This document shows positions 34,387 through 46,442 of a DNA stretch of 64,000 bases, in pieces. This stretch comes from Perilla frutescens (lineage: Eukaryota; Streptophyta; Magnoliopsida; Lamiales; Lamiaceae), in NCBI GenBank assembly GCA_026008535.1, contig BRKX01000018.1:44509588-44573587 (forward strand), written 5' to 3'. Below the pieces are notes generated by a model, which saw only the letters and a list, made by a program, of their open reading frames with translations, was not told where the DNA came from and did no database searches. Positions within the stretch are counted from its first letter, which is position 1, and each line of letters begins with the position of its first letter. The position numbers and the translations under genes were made by a program.

Positions 34387-36745
34387 TCATGCATATGGCT
34401 CGAACAGCAGACCGGCCATCTGTTGATGTATTTTAGAGTGTTGCACACCATGACCATCTCCGTCAAAATAGATAAAATGCGCCGCTCTTCCAAGATTAGC
34501 AGCAGCTGCAACCAAATCATCTGGAAATGGTGATCCGGTCGCCATGGCCGTGTTCATCTCCTTCCACGCCTCCCTAATCATAAATCTCACGTGCTCTTGT
34601 GCCTCTTTCTCGCCACTATTTCTTTCCTTCATGTAGCACTGGACTGCTTTAGGCACGTCGCCTCTCTTCAGCTCAAACTAGAACAAAAAAAAATTAAAAT
34701 TGGAATGTTGGTAATATTTATATACATATGAAGGTCGTGTAAGTCTAGCTAAAATTAATTAAAGTTGTCTATTGAATAATTAGTTGTGTACCGGTGCTGT
34801 TCCTAGATCATCAGTAAGCCTTAAAATCATTCCTGAAAGGTAAAGTATTTGGTGGTATTTGTACAAGCTTTCGATAACCGTTTTCTCTGTGGTCGAGCTT
34901 GCTAATGTGAAATAAACTTGAGATATTATTGTAGGAGACGATATTGAAATCTTGGCATTGTTGAGATATTCATCTAGGCTTGGTGTATGTCCACTATAAT
35001 ACCACTTTGCTTCTTCAAAAAATCCTTGAACCAAATCTAGCCACTGCACCCAATAATTTATATAAGTCTTTGACAATTCACTAAACAAAAACAGTGCGGA
35101 AGAGAAAATAAATAAATTACCGATCTCTGTAAATATGGAATGCTGATGAAACCCTTATCTTTCAGAATATCGTAAGCCAGCTCTGAAACAAAGTTGTAGA
35201 GTGCCAAATAACACACTTGCATGTAATAAGGAAGTTGGCTCATTGACTCAGTATCCCATCTGAAATATATGTTGATCGATCTGAATTATGAAAAATTCTT
35301 GGATTCTATGATATTACTATATTAGGTACATGTACTCACCTTCGAATCGCGTCTGTAAATAGTTGCAGTTCATCTAATGTACCATAGACATCGTAGACAT
35401 CATCTATAACTGTTACAAAAGTGATAATCTTGGTTGCCATTTTTCTCTGATATCCATATTGATGAGGCTCAAAGAGCCCAAGGGCCCAAAAGTAGCATTC
35501 CACAAGCCTATCCCTTACAAAAGGGAGTTTTTCAGCGAGGCGCGAACTATTCCACCACCTATAAAATGATCAAATTAAAGAAAGAACAATTTATTTAATT
35601 TGAATCATTATATGCATGTCTAAGTTTTTGGATATATTTTTCGGACTTCACCTTGAGACATCTTTCAGCTCTTCCTGATATGTTGCTTGAATAATATTGA
35701 AGTCGAGTTTGGCAAGCTCAAAAATAATTGGATTCATGTCGGGTTTCCTCGCATAAGTATCTAAGAACCATCTCGCCTCGAGCCATTGAATCCTCCAGTG
35801 AAGCGGGAGATCCAAAGAATGGCGCACAGATGATAATAGATTTTCATCTATTTCATCATCACCCTCATCAAGTTTTTTCTCTAGATATTTGGTGGCAAAT
35901 TGCCTTGCTAGGTCTAGTGTATCTTCACCTTCTGTCCATAGGAAAGACGCTTCATATAGTTGTAGCAATCCTTTGGTATCATCAGCAAGGCTTGGCTTGA
36001 AATCATCACTACCCTTCTCGTTCTTGAAACAATCAAATACCTCTGCAATTGATTGATTCAGATATTAATTTAGATATAATATATATAATTATGCATGCAC
36101 ACAATAAATATTTTGCAACATTAATGAACTTTTTAACTAGCACCTTGAGAGACTTTGAAACCATGTTGTCTGAGAAGTCTGAATCCAAGAGCTGTAAAAT
36201 TTAAATCCCTTTCCTCTGCTTCAACATTACTACGGAAAAATGTGTGCTCATTATATATAGAACTTAACATCTCCTTAATTTCATCCTGAAAAAAATAAGA
36301 CAATCCTAGATTTTTCAAGTCATCAATCAACTCCAACTGTTGAACCCCCTCCATTTTTTCCTCCAGCAACATCTTCACTTGCAGAATCAACTCAGCTTGC
36401 CTTTTCAGGTACCTCTCTTCCTGCATATACATACATACATACATACATATATATAGATAATATTTATAGTAATCATGAAAAATGATACCTAGCTACCTTA
36501 TACTTATAGTGAGTGTTGAGAGATTGAACGTAGTTCAAATCCCAAACGGAAGGCTGGTAGTTTCCCGAGCGTCGGATTTGATCAGCAGAATTAACCTCGT
36601 GTTGTAAGCAGCAAGAAGCCCGGAGGCGAGTACTAGAAGAGGCACTACTGCTGCGCTGCTTTGAAGCTCTCCTGCCCAATTTGCGGAGATAATTAGATGG
36701 CTTGTTAAGGATTGCTACATGCATGCTCATGCTCAAGCCCAACAT
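34387..36745 (-). CDS. Terpene synthase, TPS-b type (probable plastid monoterpene synthase)
   Basis: Converts a prenyl diphosphate, most likely geranyl diphosphate, to a monoterpene; the product cannot be told from sequence. Seven exons (minus): 36745-36497, 36420-36144, 36042-35652, 35558-35340, 35259-35121, 35043-34792, 34677-34387. All introns are GT-AG and phases agree, giving 605 residues. Residues 1-57 are Ser/Arg-rich, like a plastid transit peptide. RR-x8-W is at 58-68, RDR at 321-323, the Mg-binding DDVYD at 358-362 and the second metal motif DDLGTAPFE at 503-511. The seven-exon layout, length and motifs fit the TPS-b subfamily. The start at 36745 is preferred because the upstream in-frame ATG (36796) lies inside the TATA-like region. 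No stop or shift is visible, so the gene looks functional. Confidence 0.93.
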
Positions 36746-36794
36746 TTTTATGCCTTGTTTAATTATAATCTTGGTTTTCGTTTCTGATATTCTC

Positions 36795-36818
36795 ATATAT
36801 ATATTATATATATAGGTC
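36795..36818 (-). promoter_or_regulatory. Probable TATA region of the terpene synthase
   Basis: Minus strand CTATATATATAATATATATATG, 50-75 bp upstream of the chosen ATG. Its position supports starting translation at 36745 rather than at the ATG at 36796. Confidence 0.5.
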
Positions 36819-36864
36819 TCAGATTATAAGCGCTTTTATGACCTAAGTATATATTTTAAATGTT

Positions 36865-37232
36865 AGGGTTACTTCATTAACTTTGGTTATTACTACTTCC
36901 AAATTAGGTAATGCCACGATCCCAAATTAATTAACCATGCATCAAAGCTTGCACACTCGTTAATGTAGTAGAATAACAAACCAATTAATGGTATGGTATG
37001 GTCAGCGAGACAACAGTGTGTGTGTATACATGTCTGATTTAGTTCATTAATGTTCGATTTATTGTATTAACTTCAGTTATTACTACTTCCGACCAGTTAA
37101 TGTCATGAGCCCCCAAATTAACCATCCTAGCTTGCACACTCATTAATGTAATAGGATAACAAACCAATTAATGGTATGGCACGGTAAGCGAAAAAAATAG
37201 TGTGGGTGTGTATATACATATACGTGTGATTT
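36865..37232. repeat. Tandemly duplicated segment upstream of the terpene synthase
   Basis: Two diverged copies about 190 bp apart (about 36865-37040 and 37055-37232). Shared landmarks are GTTATTACTACTTCC, AGCTTGCACACTC[GA]TTAATGTA, AACAAACCAATTAATGGTATG and a TGTGT/TATATAC tail. They lie 120-490 bp upstream of the ATG, where promoter elements would be. Confidence 0.8.
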
Positions 37233-37889
37233 GATTCAAATGAAACTCTGTTCGGTGTGGAACCTAGATACTGTGTTTATTTATTGTTGGTCCAGTTTCA
37301 GAAAGATTGATATTTTAATTAGGTTTTACAACAAAAATTAAAAATTAATAATTGAATCAAATATACCCTCTCTCTCTATTACATTATATTTTCCTATTGT
37401 ATATCGTTAAATTGGGGGGGGGGGGGGGGGGGGTTAAAAAGTAAAATATCAAATAATATGCAACAAAATTAAGAGATTAAAACATGAATCGACGTTATGG
37501 AAATAAGAGAGAATAATTTTATTAATCATCTCATTATGTTTTACTAATAATTTTTTTTATTGCCTATATTATTGTATTTTTATATAGTATTAATTACCTC
37601 TAAAATATACTAAAACAAACAATAAAATTATACTTAATAAGCATAGTGCGTGCTTCAGAGAAAATTAGAGTAAGTTATATATTAGCACGCATGGAAGTTG
37701 CATAGCTAGGAAATTGATGACTGACTATTTATAAAGGAAGATGTAATTTTTTATTGTAGTGCAACACAAAATGTAATATTAACAGGGTAAAAGAAAAGGA
37801 AAAAGATAAAAATTTGTATGAGATCGTCTAACGGGTCTCTTACGTTAGACGGATCTCCACCTGATCCGACCTGGATCCGACCCGACCCG
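37233..37889. other. Intergenic DNA with a 20-G run
   Basis: AT-rich, no gene seen. Contains (CT)n at about 37370-37378 and an uninterrupted run of G at 37414-37433. The last part (37830-37889) has GATCCGACCTGGATCCGACCC-type short repeats just before E5 begins. Confidence 0.6.
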
Positions 37890-37950
37890 TGTTAGTTTTG
37901 TATACTGGAAGACTTGTCTTTGTATACTTTTCTGATGATATGATGAGACC

Positions 37951-38145
37951 GTGCATAGCATTGAAGATTCAAACCCAGAATTGCAAATTAGAGGTCTCGT
38001 TACAAGGTTACGAGCTAAGCAACTTCAAGGTTATTTGCAAGGTTATGTGCGAAAGAAGCTCGAGGAAGAGGAGATTGTTCAAAGTAGCCCCAAGGTCATT
38101 ACTATGCTTTCAACTGAAGATGAGGATCAAACTTTGGTGGATTGA
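37951..38145 (+). other. Pol C-terminal-like coding stretch at the start of E6
   Basis: Open for about 64 codons: IRGLVTRLRAKQLQGYLQGY followed by an acidic tail. G-P-[IVM]-T-R-x-R-A-K-x-L is a recurring tail motif after integrase in many plant Ty3/gypsy polyproteins (established family knowledge); here the Pro is Leu. Its position inside the TG...CA boundary suggests the polyprotein of this family ends within its LTR, or that the element is a rearranged 3' end. Confidence 0.5.
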
Positions 38146-38953
38146 AGCAATTTTGGGCGAAAAATTGAAGATTCAAATTTGATGCCAATCCAGGAGGGTA
38201 TGGCGAATAAGGCATGACCATGTCTTATCTGTCAGAGGCATGTCCGAGAATTCGAACCCTTTTGACACTTTGTGGGATTTCGAATTATCTTAGTTATTTT
38301 AATTAATTATTTTAAACTATAGCAATTAATTATTTGAGTCCATTTTTTATTTAATTACTGTAATTTTCGAATTTAATAGAGTCAAGGTTGACTAGGTTTT
38401 ATTTAAGGTAATTTCCTACCTTAATTAGAATTCTAGTGTAGGTAATTTTCTAGTCCAATTTGGACCAGCTTTTTAATTATTTTTAGGCCTCAATTTCGTC
38501 CCCCATGACATTATAAGTAGGGGATCATTATTTTATTCATATTTTAGACATTATTGAAGTATTTTGCTTTTGCATCCAATTGTGTCTCAAACAACTTTAT
38601 ATCTTTTGATTGTTTTGATTCAAAAACTATCATTCTTAGGTTTAACACATCTAAGTCTTATTCAAGAGTATTGCTTAATCCACTTAAAGGATTAACCGGT
38701 ATTCGCTATCGAAGATCAACTTAGAAATTTCAACCTTGGATACGTTCGAGATTCAAGGCGGCTATCGGGTTGTGATTCACATCAACGAATCATCCTCCAT
38801 CAACACCAATCGACGACATCCACTACTCCATCAAACGTCCACCTCCTTCAAGCCACAAGATCAAGTTCGAGTTCTACACAAGTCCCTCCCACACGTAAGT
38901 TCTTTCACTCTCTATCATACCCTACCTACTCCAAGTCATTCTTCACAAGCCAT

Positions 38954-40331
38954 TGTTGGTTTTGTATACTAGAAGACCTGTCTTTTGTATACATTATTAA
39001 TAATGGTTTTATGATGATATAGAATGAATACAATTGCAGTCACTGTTTGCATTTAAATTGTTATATTTACATGCATGTTCACTATACTTACATTGTAGAT
39101 GATATGGTGTGGGTAAACACACGGTTAGATCATATCATCGGTTCATTGTAATGTATTAAAAGGCTCACGGTCTAGATGGCACTGAACCTGCTATCGGTAC
39201 GCCGTAGAATAATCTGATAGTTAGTTTATCTTGACTAACTGATTATTCTAATACACGGTCAAGTGTATTGAGGAGGATCTACTTAGGATTCTATTCTCTA
39301 TTCTGACCTTAAATGAGAGAATAATAATCCACAGAGTTCGGGTTCTTAACCCCTATATGTTGGCGGACATATACGTGTAGTGATTGTAGCTTTGATTTAT
39401 CAAAGGGTGTGATCCTTTCATAGGATCAATAATCTCGATATCTTGGGTTGTGACATTTACACTTATGATGGGTCGTGCAATATGTAGGGGCACCGTGTCC
39501 TGGTGCGCTAGGTTGATGGTGTCCCCTTGAGAAAATGCAAGTTCATGCTGAAACCCTGCAGGTGGAATTTATTCCGTGCATGAATAAAGCTTGTGTGGTA
39601 CTACTCAAGGATAAGATATTAATTAGTTATAGCTGTCAGAACCTTATATAATTAATTAATGGGCATTATATCTTAAACACGGGGAATGGCTGGACTAAAG
39701 GAGAAAGCATATTCAGAAATATGTATTAAATTGGTAGGTCAGTATTATTTCTTTAGTGGAATAAAAAGAATACTTAATTTATTTAATAATATCCTAAGTT
39801 TATTGGATATTGGAAATTAAATAAATTAGCAGGCCAATTTAATATTCTTCTAGATCCCTGTTGTAGCCCAATATGACTTTAATGGACTGGAGATAGAAAA
39901 AGAGATAGAGGCCCAAACCCAGTAGGGTTGGGACACTGAAATTTCGCATATAGATTAGCTCCTCTTGTGTTCTCTTTATCTCCACAGATTCCATACCGAT
40001 CTAGTAGATTTCAGCCCACCCTGAAACTAGATTCAGTCCGGGAATACAACAGAAGATCAAGGAGTGGAATATTATAGTGGGCGCCGATCATCATCATACA
40101 TAACAACAAGATTAGACCTTTAATCTTGTCCTCCACCAGTCGTTTGATTTGTAAGTCGTTTTTCGATTCTATGTTTCCGCTTTAGTAGAATCGTTTAAAC
40201 CGGATTTGCATGTTAATTAAACCCGGTTAATTAAAACATATGAGATGCATGAATTTATGATCTACATGACATTAGGATTAATGAACATCCAATTAGATAC
40301 TGCGGTGGTTCAATTCGAAAAAACCCTAACA
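38954..40331 (+). repeat. E4 5' LTR
   Basis: 1378 bp. Relative to the 3' LTR it retains about 375 bp (39075-39450) but lacks a ~45-bp segment with CTTATATATAAG that the 3' LTR has at 47093-47137. The equivalent point here is about 39949. Confidence 0.9.
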
Positions 40332-40333
40332 AC

Positions 40334-40345
40334 TGGTATCAGAGC
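40334..40345 (+). other. E4 primer binding site (initiator-Met tRNA)
   Basis: TGGTATCAGAGC two bases after the LTR end; exact match to the usual plant copia site. Confidence 0.9.
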
Positions 40346-42703
40346 GGGTTTTGGCACTGTTCTAGATTTAATCCTAAGATTAATTCGAAAAATATGTATA
40401 AATTTGATGAAATATTTATGTTACTTAAATTTTCAGATTTATGTGTTCATTTTTTCGAATTGGCTGTGTTCAAAACTTGGATGAATTTTTGATGGTGTTT
40501 CGAAAATTCTAGTTTTGGATGAATTGTAATTTTTGATCTACACCTAATAGGATTTGGAATGTAATTTTGATAACTCAAAATTTTCAGATTTATTAAGTGT
40601 AGGATTCGAAAATTTGAGTTCAAAATTTTCGAATTTTGATGTATTAAATTCCCTAATTTGTGTTCTAAAATTTTCGAATACCTAGAATTAAATTTGGATG
40701 GATTTTTGATCAACATCAAAATTTCCAGTTTTAATTTGGATAGGGTTCGAAATTTTTGATGATTAGAATTGGATTTGGTGATTTTTGATGTATATCTAAA
40801 GTTACAAAATTCTAATCAAGATAGGTTTGAAATTAGAATTTTAAATTTGGTATTTTTTGAAGTGGATCAAAATTTCCAGATTTATTATTCTTGAAAATTT
40901 CGAAACCTCTAATATATTATTTGGAATTGTTTTTTATTAATGTCAAAATTTCCAAATGTGAAATATAGTGTAATTTTTTATTTTAATAAATTCATTCGGA
41001 GAAGATCTAGATAGATTTGAAAATATAATATTAAATTTGGAAGAATTTGAAGTGGATCAAATTTCCAGATTTATTATTTGAGTATCTTCGAAAATCTATA
41101 GATTTAAATTGGATAAGGTGATTTTGGATATATACAAATAATTATCAAAATCCAATTGTGATAAAATTTTAAATTTGGATAAGTTTTGGAAGATTTTGGA
41201 TTGGAATCAAATCTCCAAACCTTATCCTTGAAGATTTAGATTCTTATGGATAATATTTGGATTAGATTTTTGATTTATATCAATATATCCAATTATTATT
41301 TAATTAGGGTGGCTAGAAAATATTAAATAAATTTGGTGGATAATTTTAAATAATTTCCAGATTTATTTTAGTAATATTTTCGAAAAATACAAGTTATAAA
41401 TTGTTGGATAATTATTTTAATTTCCAATTTTTATCTTGTGGATAATATCGAATTAATTAATTTTTATTAATTGAAAAATTCGAATATTATTTAATATGTC
41501 ATGTTTGGATATCATTTATTATTTTATGCTAATCATGTAATTGTGATTGTTGGTTTTGTAGACTGACTTGTTTGCAGGGTTACCGACTATCATGACTCCT
41601 TAATTATGTGATGTATGTTTTAATTTATATTGGATGTATGATGGGCCGTATGCCGGTTTGGCTACGTGATTTTAATCCATGAGAAAATCCATGAATTAGG
41701 TCTAGGTTTTATTTTATGTTGTTTTAATGTAATAGAAATAAAAGTGTTAGACCAAGTCATTGAGTTGTAATTTTGTTCTAGATATATTAGTTTTTTCCTC
41801 TAAGGAATAGATATTCTATATTGAATAAAGTTTGAAGATCAACTCAAAGAAGGAGAGTGGCATAGCTCAAGAAAGGAAGTATCACTGATTCATGTCCCGA
41901 AATCCTAATTGGAGCTAGGTTTTCGGCGAGGCGCAGTGATAAGGGCGGCGGCCATGCCCGAGCTTCCGGAGCTGACTTTCCAGTTTTATCTCATTCAGCA
42001 ACATGAGATATAAGCCATGATAGTTGGTTTTTTATTATTATTGCTTATTATGTTGTTTGAAGCATGCAATGGTGTTTTATCATTTTATGTGATGTTTGCA
42101 TGTTTTACAATGGGATAAAATGAAACCTTAATCTTAAATAACTAAGTGGGAGAGATTCATACCAAAGTATGTAGAAATCTCAAACGGTCTCCATCAATCT
42201 GGTTTAATTGAGATGTGATAGACATGCGAGTTGACAATAGGTCTTCCTCCATAACGGATGTGTCATATCACTGTTATCTCTAGAAATTAAACTTCTTTAT
42301 CAAGATAGTTGTAGAACACTACTAGAACAAACTGACTCCTCCAACTGGAGCAGGGAGTTCAAAATAGTGGACTTGGTGCTAAGATGATGGTGTTCACACT
42401 TAGGTGTAATTTATTAATAAACGTCCACACTAACGTGGCTTATTAATTTGAAGGTTACACGACCGTGATTATTTTTGACTATTAATTTACTTGTTATAAG
42501 GAAATTTGACTGGAGGTAAATTAAAGGTGGTTTTACCTGTTTAAGGATGAATTTTATAAACGTCCACACTAACGTGGCTTATAAGAAACATTTTTAAAAT
42601 GTCGGTGGATTACATATAATTTTTTGAGGTATACGATTATATGTGAGTATCCTAAAGTTTGTGACTGTACTGCATGTTTACTTTTCAGTTATTCTATATC
42701 ATC
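40346..42703 (+). other. E4 long leader with degenerate AT-rich repeats
   Basis: No long frame. From about 40380 to 41470 a pattern recurs roughly every 100-180 bp: TTGGATGAATTTTTGAT, then TCAAAATTTCCAGATTTATTA, then TTCGAAAAT. The same pattern fills the E5 leader (49153-49720). Downstream, AACGTCCACACTAACGTGGCTTAT occurs twice (42420 and 42558). Confidence 0.65.
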
Positions 42704-43567
42704 ATGGCACTCTCCAACCTGTCCACTATTCTCAAAGAAAACAAGTTAATCGATGAAAACTACAATGATTGGATTCGAAACCTTAATCTTGTTCTCACTG
42801 CGGAAGGACACAAATTCGTACTTGAAAAAGTATGTCCTCAGAAACCAGATGAGGGTTCTGACAAAGCCCAAAAGGTTGCATATGATAAGTGGGTTAGGTC
42901 CAATGAGATAGCACGTTGTTACATTCTGGCATCTATGTCGAATGTGTTGCAACATCAGCATGAACCTATGAAAACCGCTTATGATATCATGTACAACCTT
43001 AGGCAGCTCTTCGGTCATCAGAACCGCTCGGCACGCCATTTGGCAATGAAGAAGCTAATGGATGCGAGAATGTCTGACTCCACACCTGTTAGGGATCACG
43101 TTCTCACGATGATGGGGTATCTGGCTGAGATCGAGACCTTGGGTGGAGAGCTGGATGGCGATTCTCAAATCGACATTGTTCTTCATAGTCTGTCCTCAAG
43201 GTTTGAGCAGTTCAGGCTGAACTTTAACATGATTAAAAGGGATGTCAGCCTGACTGAACTGCTCATGGATCTTCAGGCGGCTGAGTTACTTCAAAAAGGA
43301 AATCCGGAGGCACACCTAGCTGAAAATAGGGCGTCTTCTTCCGGTACTAAAAGGAAGAAGAAGAATGCACCGAAGAAAGCTGCAGAGGGTGCGCCTAAGG
43401 TGAAGAAGTCTAAGACTAAGATTCCTCCCGAAGAATTTAAGTCAAAGACAAAGTGTTTCAAGTGCGGCCAACCAGGTCACTGGAAGGCGGATTGTCCTAA
43501 TAAGAAGAAGAAGGGTACGTCTCAATCTCTCATCGTTGAAACATGTTTAGCTACTTGTTCTACTTAG
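42704..43567 (+). pseudogene. E4 gag (intact frame) ending in a stop before protease
   Basis: 287 residues from ATG 42704 (MALSNLSTILKENKLIDENYNDW). UBN2-type Gag: NYNDWIRNLNLVL near the N-terminus, FGHQNRSARHLAMKKLMDARM in the middle, a Lys-rich linker and the CCHC knuckle CFKCGQPGHWKADC (about residues 252-265). The frame ends at TAG 43565. The codons after the stop continue in the same frame into protease, so this is probably a nonsense mutation in a single gag-pol frame; stop readthrough is the alternative. Confidence 0.85.
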
Positions 43568-45232
43568 TCATGGGTAGTAGATACTGGAGCTACTGATCAT
43601 GTTTGCATGTCTTTACAGGGGTTCCTGGTAAAAAGACAGCTGAGTGATGGAGAGATTTCAGTCTACATGGGCAATGCTACGAAAGTGGCGGCAGTTGCAG
43701 TGGGAGACGTAACCTTATCTTTTAGTAGTGATAGGATTTTAGTTTTAAACGATTGTCTTTATGTGCCTGGTTTTAGGCGAAACTTGATTTCAGTTTCTAA
43801 ACTTTTTATGGATGGATATTCTGTTTCTTTTGATAACAAGGTTGTTATCTTTAGTGATAAACGTTTTATCTGTTCTGGCACATTGGATGGACATCTTTAT
43901 TTACTTAATCCTATGCGAAACACTACGTAAATGCATTTACTGAATACATCGGTCATAAACCCTAACAAACGAAAAGAACCTTCGGAAATGAATTAAACCT
44001 ATCTTTGGCATCTTAGGCTCGGTCATATTAACCTTAAACGGATACAAAGACTAGTAAATGATGGGCCCTTGTCTTCATTGGTCTTAGAATCATTCCCTTT
44101 GTGTGAATCCTGTTTGGAAGGTAAAATGACCAACCGACCCTTTAAGGATAAAGGGAATAGATCTGAAGAGGTACTAGATTTGATTCACTCTGACTTATGT
44201 GGCCCTATGTCAGTTCAGACTCGAGGAGGGTACGAGTATTTCATCACGCTCATTGATGATTACTCAAGGTATGGATACATATACCTGTTACGCCGCAAAT
44301 CAGAATCCTTTGAGACTTTTAAAGAATTCAGAGCGGAAGTGGAAAAACGTACAGGTAAAAGTATCAAATCACTACGGTCAGATCGTGGTGGTGAGTACCT
44401 CTCGAATGAATTTAGGGACTACTTAGCAGAGAATGGGATTACATCCCAGTTGACTGCGCCGGGAATGCCACAGCAGAACGGCGTGGCGGAGAGAAGGAAC
44501 AGAACATTGTTAGAAATGGTTAGATCGATGATGAGCTATTCAAATCTGCCTATTTCGTTCTGGGGATATGTCTTGGAAACGGCAGCCTATATTCTTAATG
44601 TGGTTCCATCAAAATCAGTCCCATCTACGCCCACAGAACTTTGGACTGGGCGAAAGCCCAGTCTTGGACATTTTCGGATTTGGGGTAGTCCAGCACATGT
44701 GCTGGATAAGGAAGCTGATAAGCTGGCACCACGTACGGATGTTAGATTGTTTGTTGGATATCCTAAAGGAACGAAAGGTGGTTTATTTTATAGTCCTAAG
44801 GATCAGAAGATCATTGTGAGTACCAATGCTCGATTCTTAGAGGAAGACTATGTAATAAATCACAAGCCAAGAAGTGAGATAGTACTCAAGGAACTACGAG
44901 GGGAAAATTCAAATTTGACACCAACAGTACAAGAAGAGGAACCACAAATTACTGCACAACGTGTCACAGAAGTACAGGAACTGCCTCGTCGCAGTGGGAG
45001 GGTTGTACGCCAACCTGACAGATTCATTGGTTTGGGAAAATCTTCGGATTTCCCTGAAGGACTAAATGAATTGGATCCCAGGACCTACGACGAAGCAATC
45101 CAAGACAAAGATGCAGACTCTTGGAAAATTGCAATGGAGTCTGAGATTGGATCTATGGATCACAATCAAGTCTGGGAGCTTGTAGAACCACAGGATGGGG
45201 TAAAACCCATTGGGTATAAGTGGAAGTCTTGA
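43568..45232 (+). pseudogene. E4 protease and integrase
   Basis: Same frame as gag. Protease with WVVDTGATDH (catalytic Asp, about 43574-43600), then LYVPGFRRNLISVSKL. Stops at 43928 and about 43993 lie in the spacer, followed by the pre-integrase WHLRLGHINLKRI (about 44006). Integrase is open from 44069 to 45232: CESCLEGK, then LIHSDLCGPM (Asp 1), LRSDRGGEYLS (Asp 2) and QQNGVAERRNR (Glu). The catalytic triad is intact. The C-terminal part runs into the start of RT (AMESEIGSMDHNQVWELV) and ends at TGA 45230 after KWKS. Confidence 0.85.
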
Positions 45233-45730
45233 GGAAAATATCCACATGAAGCAACCAGAGGGTTTCATTGCTAAAGGCCAAGAGCACTTAGTGTGCAAGC
45301 TTAAGAGATCCATTTATGGACTTAAGCAGGCGTCAAGGTCTTGGAACATCCGGTTTGACGAGGTTATCCAGTCATACGGATTCGTGCAATGTCCGGATGA
45401 GAGTTGTGTGTACAAGAAGAGTGACGGAAATGTGGTGGCTTTCCTCGTGCTATATGTTGATGATATCTTACTTATTGGAAACAGTAAGAAAGTATTATCT
45501 AACATAAGGGTGTGGTTGTCCAAGCAGTTCGATATGAAAGATCTAGGAGAAGCCGGACACGTCCTTGGCATCAAGATAATTCGAGATCGCCAGAAAAGGA
45601 TGTTGTGCTTATCCCAAGTGACATATATCGACACAGTGCTAGCTAGGTTTAACATGCAGGATTCCAAGAAAGGTTTCATACCTTTCAGGCATGGAATTCA
45701 TCTATCCAAGGATATATGTCCCCACACATA
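45233..45730 (+). pseudogene. E4 reverse transcriptase, N-terminal half deleted
   Basis: After KWKS the sequence skips to HMKQPEGFIAKGQEHLVCKL. The blocks containing ARLVAKG, FSPV and the DVKTAFLNG catalytic Asp are missing (a deletion of roughly 200-300 bp, judged from family length). The later part is good: SIYGLKQASRSWN, LYVDDILLIGN (YVDD, about 45451), FDMKDLGEAGHVLGIKI, LSQVTYIDTVLARFNM. TAG at 45729 interrupts before the RNase H linker. Confidence 0.85.
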
Positions 45731-46442
45731 GGCTGAGATAGATGAGATGAAGGGCATTCCATATGCTTCGGCTGTGGGAAGCCTTATGTATGCTATGCTA
45801 TGCACTAGACCTGATATATGCTATGCAGTCGGCATGGTAAGCAGATATCAGTCTAACCCTAGACAAGGTCACTGGACTGCGGTTAAGAATATACTCAAGT
45901 ACCTGAAAAGGACTCGAGATTATATGCTGGTGTATCGCTCTAATAGTCTAGTGCCTTTGGGTTACACGGACTTAGATTTTTAATCCAATAAAGATCAGAG
46001 TAAATCTACCTCAGGCTATGTGTTTACCTTGGGAGGCGGAGCCATTGAATAGAGGAGCATAAAGCAGAAATGCATTGCGGATTCCACCATGGAGGCCGAA
46101 TATGTAGCTGCCTCTGAGGCTGCAAAAGAGGCCGTCTGGCTCAAGAGCTTCTTGTTGGACTTGAGCGTGGTTCCTGATTTGCCTAAGAGTATCACGGTAT
46201 ATTGTGATAACTCGGGTGCAGTGGCAAATTCGAAGGAACCCAGAGCCCATAAGGCAAGTAAACACATAGAGAGAAAGTACCATCTTATACGAGAAATCGT
46301 TAAGAGAGGAGATGTGGCAGTGGTCAAGATTGCATCGGTGGAGAATTTAGCTGATCCATTCACGAAGAGCTTTCCGGCTAAGACCTTCTACGGTCACGTA
46401 GAGAAAATGGAAGTGAGATGCAGACCCGGGGTTGCCGTTTGA
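45731..46442 (+). pseudogene. E4 RNase H
   Basis: YASAVGSLMYAMLCTRPDICYAVG (end of RT) leads into the copia RNase H: GYTDLDF with the first Asp, a TAA at 45980, STSGYVFTLGGGAIE*, CIADSTMEAEYVAASEAAKEAVWL with the catalytic Glu, TVYCDNSGAVANSKEP, HIERKYHLIREIV and NLADPFTKSF. It ends TGA 46440. Two in-frame stops break it. Confidence 0.85.

Noticed and set aside
35340..36042. Possible one-base frame break in terpene synthase exons 3-4
   Set aside because: Recounting the lines at 35521 and 36001 restores correct phases (391 and 219 bp exons); the frame is intact.
36746..36796. Longer terpene synthase start (MRISETKTK...)
   Set aside because: That ATG falls within the TATA-like run, so it is unlikely to be in the mRNA.
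37414..37433. 20-G run as a possible regulatory G-quadruplex
   Set aside because: A homopolymer of this kind is more simply slippage or a sequencing/assembly feature; nothing around it supports a role.
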